Positions 60,423 through 64,000 of a stretch of 64,000 nt of DNA are shown here, one piece after another. Location: NCBI GenBank assembly GCA_963729075.1, contig CAVSMU010000010.1:434001-498000 (forward strand), written 5' to 3'. Position numbers and translations under genes: made by a program. The notes under the pieces are model-generated. The model was not told the origin of the DNA, ran no database searches, and worked only from the letters and a program-made list of their open reading frames with translations. Every line of letters starts with the position of its first letter. Position 1 is the stretch's first letter. This DNA comes from WHSW01 sp963729075 (GTDB lineage: Bacteria; Actinomycetota; Thermoleophilia; Solirubrobacterales; 70-9).

Positions 60423-61154
60423 TCAGTCACGGGCGAGCGGCAGCTCGATCACGGCGCAGGCGCCGGCGTCATGCCGACAGGAGGCGAAGCGGCCTCCGTG
60501 CTCAGCAGCGACTTCCGCGACCACGCGCAGGCCATGCCCGCGGCGTGGGTCGTGGGGCCTGCGAAGGCCGCGATCGCCCCGCCGTGGCCAAGCGCCAAAC
60601 GCAATCGGGGCCGCGGCGACGGCGCCCGCGTGCACACCGTCACTCACCAGCAGCCGGAGGCGGCCCGTGCGCAGCTGTCCCTCGATCAAGACTGGGCCGC
60701 GACCGTGCTCGAGCGCGTTGGCGATCAGGTTGTCGAGGGCGCGGGCAATCGCCGCCGGATCGCAGGCGACCCGCGAGCCTGCGGCTCGCCAACGGAGCTC
60801 GATGCGCCTGCCGGCCAGTGCCGCCGGCGTGCGCCAGCGCCCGACCGCCTCCCTCGCCAGCTCCCCGGCGTCGGCGATCCGCCGGGCGCGCGATCTGGCG
60901 CCGCCGTTGACGATCCGGTCGAGCTCGCCGAGCGCCTCGAGCGCGAGCTCGAGCTGGCCGTGGCGCGTCTCGGCCGACGGTGCCGGCGTGCGCGCCGCCA
61001 ACGTGAGGACCTGAAGCGGCCGGCGGAGCTCGTGCAGGGCCCGGTTGAGCCGCACCCGCCGCCGGTTGGCCCGCAGCCGGCCGGCGACGACGACAGCAAG
61101 GGTCAGCGACAGCGGCCAGGCCAGGGCCGCGTTCTCAGCGATCGGGTCGAGCAT
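60423..61154 (-). CDS. Sensor histidine kinase, short
   Basis: 243 aa. One N-terminal hydrophobic segment (AALAWPLSLTLAVVVAGRLR), no clear sensor domain, then the phosphoacceptor region LNRALHELRRPLQVLTLAAR (His 41) and the ATP-binding N box ALDNLIANALEHGRG. The G boxes are partly visible (HGLRVVAEVAAEHGGRF). The start overlaps the response regulator 3' end by 20 bases, so the two form one signalling pair, co-transcribed with cpaB. Confidence 0.85.
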   Translation of the reverse strand: MLDPIAENAALAWPLSLTLAVVVAGRLRANRRRVRLNRALHELRRPLQVLTLAARTPAPSAETRHGQLELALEALGELDRIVNGGARSRARRIADAGELAREAVGRWRTPAALAGRRIELRWRAAGSRVACDPAAIARALDNLIANALEHGRGPVLIEGQLRTGRLRLLVSDGVHAGAVAAAPIAFGAWPRRGDRGLRRPHDPRRGHGLRVVAEVAAEHGGRFASCRHDAGACAVIELPLARD

Positions 61155-61875
61155 CTTCCTCCGGCCCGTCGATGAGCCGGTAGCCGATCCCCCAGCAATT
61201 CACCACGTAGCGGCCCGACTCGGGGTCGAGCTTGCGCCGTAGCCGGCTGGCGTGCGAATCGAGAGTGCGCGTCTTGCCCATCGAGCGAAAGCCCCAGACG
61301 TCGCGCAGAAGCTCGGCTTTGGTGAAGACCCGCGTCGGCTCCGCGGCGAGTACGCGCAGCAGGCTGAACTCCTTGTTGGCAAGGCTCACCTTGCGGCCGC
61401 CCACGCTCGCCTCGCGGCGCACCGTGTCGACGAAGATCTCGCCGACCCGAAGCGGGCCCGCGCGGCGCGCGTCGCGGCGGCGCAGGACCGCCCGGATTCG
61501 CAGCACGACCTCCTGGATCGCGAACGGCTTGACGACGTAGTCGTCGGCACCGCAGTCGAACCCGCGCAGGCGGTCGGCGTCGGTGCCGCGGCCGCTGATC
61601 ACGATCACGGGCAGTTGCGGGTCGTAGTGGCCAGTCACGCCCTCGCACGCGCGGATCTCGCGGAGGACGTCAAGCCCCGGGGCGTCGGGCAGGTTGAGGT
61701 CAAGCAGCAGCATGTCCGGCTGCTTGAAGTGGCAGAGGCGCAGCGCATCGGAGGCAGTTGGGGCGGGGAGCGCGCGAAAGCGATCCGCCTCCAGGTGGTC
61801 GCAGAGCAGCTCGAGCGTCGGGGCGTCGTCCTCACAGACCACCACCGTCGCCTCCGGCTCGTGCTGCGGGAGCAT
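61135..61875 (-). CDS. OmpR/PhoB-family response regulator
   Basis: 246 aa from the ATG at 61875. Receiver domain with acidic pair CEDDAPT, phosphoacceptor Asp 59 in DMLLLDLNLPD, Ser in VIVISGRG and Lys in DYVVKPF. The C-terminal winged helix is of OmpR type (VSLANKEFSLLRVLAAEPTR, VFTKAELLRDVWGF, RTLDSHASRLRRKLDPESGR). The longer frame to 62049 is not family-like. The start touches the DUF192 stop by one base. Confidence 0.92.
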   Translation of the reverse strand: MLPQHEPEATVVVCEDDAPTLELLCDHLEADRFRALPAPTASDALRLCHFKQPDMLLLDLNLPDAPGLDVLREIRACEGVTGHYDPQLPVIVISGRGTDADRLRGFDCGADDYVVKPFAIQEVVLRIRAVLRRRDARRAGPLRVGEIFVDTVRREASVGGRKVSLANKEFSLLRVLAAEPTRVFTKAELLRDVWGFRSMGKTRTLDSHASRLRRKLDPESGRYVVNCWGIGYRLIDGPEEDARPDR

Positions 61876-62204
61876 CAGGCTGCCACTCCCGACCGCCGGC
61901 ACGGCAGCTCGACCACGGCCGCCGCCCGCGGCTCGCGCACGACGCGGTTCGGCGGCACCGAGGCCCGCACCGCGACCGGCGCCAGCTGCCGATCGACGAA
62001 GACGATGTGGATCGCGAAGCGCATTCCGAACGTGTGCACGCTGCGACACCGCGGGATCAGCAGGCCCTCCCCCGCCCGCTCGGCCCGCAGCAGCGCGAGA
62101 CCGAGCAGGCGGGAGAGGAGGGTGACCGCCACCGGCACCCGCCGGGAGGCGACGTCCGCGGTGGGGAGCCGGCGGAAGCGCAGCGGGCGGGCGGTGACAG
62201 TCAC
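61875..62204 (-). CDS. DUF192 family protein
   Basis: 109 aa from the GTG at 62204; the open frame extends to 62315, but that would cover the divergent gene start. The family motif is visible: EGLLIPRCRSVHTFGMRFAI then HIVFVDRQLAPV, and the end PPNRVVREPRAAAVVELPC. DUF192 proteins are small beta-barrels of unknown function, often secreted, though no signal peptide is seen here. First gene of the unit with the response regulator, kinase and cpaB. Confidence 0.8.
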   Translation of the reverse strand: MTVTARPLRFRRLPTADVASRRVPVAVTLLSRLLGLALLRAERAGEGLLIPRCRSVHTFGMRFAIHIVFVDRQLAPVAVRASVPPNRVVREPRAAAVVELPCRRSGVAA

Positions 62205-62227
62205 GCGCGGTACAACCCCGGCCTCCG

Positions 62228-62935
62228 ATGGCGCGCCCCGGCTACGCCGCCAGCCCGCTGAAGGCCGGTGATCCAGCCGGGGGTGATTTGACCGGGACCT
62301 ATCCGAATCCGTCAATCGCTGCGAATGCGGTCAACTCAGCGAAAGTGAGCAACGACTCGCTGACCGGCGAAGACATCAGCGAAGCGACCCTTGGCGGAGT
62401 CTCGCCGACCGGTGCAGCTGGCGGCGACCTAACCGGCACATACCCGAACCCGGATATCGCAAGCGGCTCAGTCGGGACTCCCGAGACGGGGACGATTCCG
62501 GCCGTGCGGGTCTTCAACACGACCATTCAGAACGTTCCGAGCTCGACTCCGACGGTCCTCAGCTTCGATGCCGAGCTGTTCGACACCGCGAGCATGCACA
62601 GCACGAGCAGCTCTACCGACGTGCTGACTGCGCCGGTCGACGGCATCTATGAGGTGGGCGCCTGGCTGCAGTGGGGCTTTGGCGGGACCATCGACGACCC
62701 CCCGGCCAGTCTGTCGGCCGTTATCGTCGCTTCGAACGGCAGCCGCGTAGCCGACTCCGAGACGATCAGCCAGACAACCAACACCGTTCAGAACCTCTCC
62801 GGCCTCCTGAAGCTAAGCGCCGGTGAGACGGTCACGCTCCAAGTGTTCAATGCCAATAGCACGGCGGGCAGCGTGTTTGGTAACAACGGCAGGCCGGCGC
62901 TGAGCATGGCCTGGATCGGACCGCCGGGACCGTAG
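62228..62935 (+). CDS. GDLTGTYPNP-repeat protein with C1q/TNF-like C-terminal domain
   Basis: 235 aa. Two copies of GGDLTGTYPNP (about residues 18-28 and 66-76) with the linker IAANAVNSAKVSNDSLTGED. A beta-rich domain follows (VPSSTPTVLSFDAELFDTAS, VLTAPVDGIYEVGAWLQWGF, LKLSAGETVTLQVFNANSTA) that resembles C1q/TNF-like jelly-roll tips. No signal peptide, so it may be 5'-truncated or exported otherwise. Codon usage is visibly less GC-rich than its neighbours, which suggests transfer. The repeat is found in phage-tail-like and surface proteins. Confidence 0.72.
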   Translation: MARPGYAASPLKAGDPAGGDLTGTYPNPSIAANAVNSAKVSNDSLTGEDISEATLGGVSPTGAAGGDLTGTYPNPDIASGSVGTPETGTIPAVRVFNTTIQNVPSSTPTVLSFDAELFDTASMHSTSSSTDVLTAPVDGIYEVGAWLQWGFGGTIDDPPASLSAVIVASNGSRVADSETISQTTNTVQNLSGLLKLSAGETVTLQVFNANSTAGSVFGNNGRPALSMAWIGPPGP

Positions 62936-63110
62936 GCGCTCCTCGACGGCGGATTGAGAACCGGTCCCCTTCGACATCGGGGGTGCAAATCCTTGCCCAT
63001 GCCAGGGGGCCGTGCTGCGCGCGCCCCGGCCATCGGGGAAGATGAGCGCCCCTGGAGAGGCCCGGCGGAGGATAATCCGGTCGGGTCCGGAGATCGGAAC
63101 ACCAGCAGCA

Positions 63111-63575
63111 GTGGAGAAGGCAACTCGCAGAGGCAATTACGAGTCGGGTTCCGACTACGTCCTCGAGTACGGCGAGCTGCGGTTTTCATTCAACGAGGAG
63201 GACTTCGCCCAGCGGGTCGAGCAGGCCGCCGTGAAGCTCGACTTCGTCGAGGTAGGCCTGGAGCCCGAGGAGCTTCACGACCTACTGGAGCTGGCGGTGA
63301 ACGGCGAGATCCGCGAGCCGACCTCTCCCCTGGGCGAGCACATAAACGAGCACTGGACCGAGCTCGTCGGCCCCGCCAACCGCAGCCTCGTGCACTGGAT
63401 TCGCCGTCTCGTCTTCCGCGGCGCATGGCTCGATCAGCGGGTCAAGGAGGGCGAGCTCGACATCGTCTTCGACGACGACACCCACACGTTCGGATACGTC
63501 CAGCCCGATCGCGACGCGGAGCCGATCGAGCTCTCCCGCGAGCCCTCCTGGGCGGGACTCGCCTACCGCCGCTAG
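63111..63575 (+). CDS. Protein of unknown function
   Basis: 154 aa from the GTG at 63111 (VEKATRRGNYESGSDYVLEY); a start at 63012 would add 33 residues of low plausibility. Acidic and soluble, with GELRFSFNEEDFAQRVEQAA, DLLELAVNGEIREPTSPLGE and SLVHWIRRLVFRGAWLDQRV. No membrane helix or known motif. Its end is 7 bases from the convergent Rho-like gene. Confidence 0.6.
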   Translation: MEKATRRGNYESGSDYVLEYGELRFSFNEEDFAQRVEQAAVKLDFVEVGLEPEELHDLLELAVNGEIREPTSPLGEHINEHWTELVGPANRSLVHWIRRLVFRGAWLDQRVKEGELDIVFDDDTHTFGYVQPDRDAEPIELSREPSWAGLAYRR

Positions 63576-63582
63576 ACCTGGC

Positions 63583-64000
63583 CTAGATCGAGCGGAGCAG
63601 CTCGGCGTTCGTGCTCGTGGTCTCGATCCGCTCGCGCAGGAGCGCGGCGGCATCGGCGGGCTGCATGTCGGCGAGCTGCGTACGCAGGCGCCGCACGGCA
63701 TCGAGCTCGGACGCGTCGCGCAGCTGATCCTCGTTCGAGATCCGCGACTCGGAGGCCCGGATCGCCGGGTGGACGCCGGCGGCGGCGAGCTCGGGGTCGA
63801 GGACGATCAGCGAGCTCTCAGTGGTGAGCACGGCGCGCTCGGCTTCACCCTCGTCGCTCCCGTCGGCCAGCACCGTGGCGAGCACGGTCAGCGAGCCGCC
63901 GCCGGCCAGGTTTCGCCCTGAGCCAAACAGCCGCTTGACCTCGTCGGCGCTCCCGGCGGCGAGCGCGAGCCGCGAGAGCGAGTCGCAGATCAGCACCGCG
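63583..64000 (-). CDS. rho: Rho-like transcription termination factor, C-terminal part
   Basis: At least 138 aa; the 5' part is beyond the window. AVLICDSLSRLALAAG matches the Walker B region of Rho (LIDSLTRLARA). KRLFGSGRNLAGGGSLTVLA matches the FFGAARNIEGGGSLTI segment, and LIVLDPELAAAGVHPAIRA matches the ELVLDRKLAERRIFPAID segment. The GRTLSGGVD secondary-channel loop expected between the first two is shortened, so it could be a divergent Rho or a Rho-related ATPase. Confidence 0.65.
   Translation of the reverse strand, partial: AVLICDSLSRLALAAGSADEVKRLFGSGRNLAGGGSLTVLATVLADGSDEGEAERAVLTTESSLIVLDPELAAAGVHPAIRASESRISNEDQLRDASELDAVRRLRTQLADMQPADAAALLRERIETTSTNAELLRSI

Noticed and set aside
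62955..63005. tRNA-like 3' end (GGGGGTGCAAATCC followed by GCCA)
   Set aside because: The T-arm stem does not pair properly and no matching acceptor, D or anticodon arms are found upstream.

Overview
This is a very GC-rich actinobacterial window. I infer a member of the Thermoleophilia (Solirubrobacterales or relatives). The basis is an MraZ-led dcw cluster with a meso-diaminopimelate-type MurE (DNPR motif), a split glycine decarboxylase (gcvPA/gcvPB), Ku plus a stand-alone LigD-type polymerase, an F420-type nitroreductase fold protein, and small secreted proteins with the SPALVVA-type signal and DIK/HIK/SLRGSDV repeats. The placement is inferred from family features, not from a search.

Layout. 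Positions 1-3.4 kb (minus) hold aroH (cut by the edge), rluB, scpB, scpA and trpS. From 3.4-8 kb come a DHA2-type MFS exporter with a C-terminal frameshift, a secreted membrane-anchored beta-propeller, and an ECF sigma factor coupled to a second membrane beta-propeller. At 8-9.5 kb (minus) is a FetA/FetB-like ABC pair. At 9.5-13 kb (plus) is a DNA end-joining block: ATP-dependent ligase, F420-type reductase, Ku, LigD polymerase. At 13-15.5 kb are a MocR-type regulator with repeated operator-like sites, a small GNAT-like protein and a secreted protein. At 15.5-21 kb (minus) are gcvPB, gcvPA, gcvH and gcvT, interleaved with secreted proteins. At 21.8-39 kb (minus) lies the dcw division and cell-wall cluster. 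In order of transcription it reads mraZ, rsmH, ftsL, ftsI, murE, murF, mraY, then murD, ftsW, murG, murC, murB, ftsQ, ftsZ. Two plus-strand genes and a repeat element split it between mraY and murD. At 40-50.6 kb is central sugar metabolism: HAD phosphatase, pgi, tal, tkt, rpiA, pgl, gnd, zwf and a ROK glucokinase, which together cover the oxidative and non-oxidative pentose phosphate pathway. At 50.6-62 kb is a Tad/Flp pilus secretion block (cpaF, tadB, tadC, and separately cpaB with a histidine kinase and response regulator). A roughly 4.8 kb accessory segment interrupts it. The window ends with a DUF192 protein, a GDLTGTYPNP-repeat protein, an unknown protein and the C-terminus of a Rho-like factor.

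Main unusual points. (1) The 4.8 kb segment at 54924-59696 is bounded by about 147 bp imperfect direct repeats. Each repeat carries the junction of the macro-domain gene and cpaB, as expected from single-crossover integration or an equivalent duplication. The segment contains an MFS-SDR-VOC-sigma operon, ghosts of a second MFS/SDR pair and a frameshifted Cys-rich copper-storage-like gene. (2) An intergenic element with a 9 bp hairpin and two purine-rich blocks occurs at 30911-30998 and, inverted, at 49504-49596. (3) The mraZ promoter shows MraZ boxes at exact 10 bp spacing inside the promoter spacer, followed by a long leader hairpin. (4) Several genes (MFS exporter, a secreted protein, gcvT, zwf, the copper protein) carry single-base frame disruptions. 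Sequence error and real decay cannot be separated from the sequence alone.

No tRNA, rRNA, CRISPR array, transposase or integrase gene was seen.
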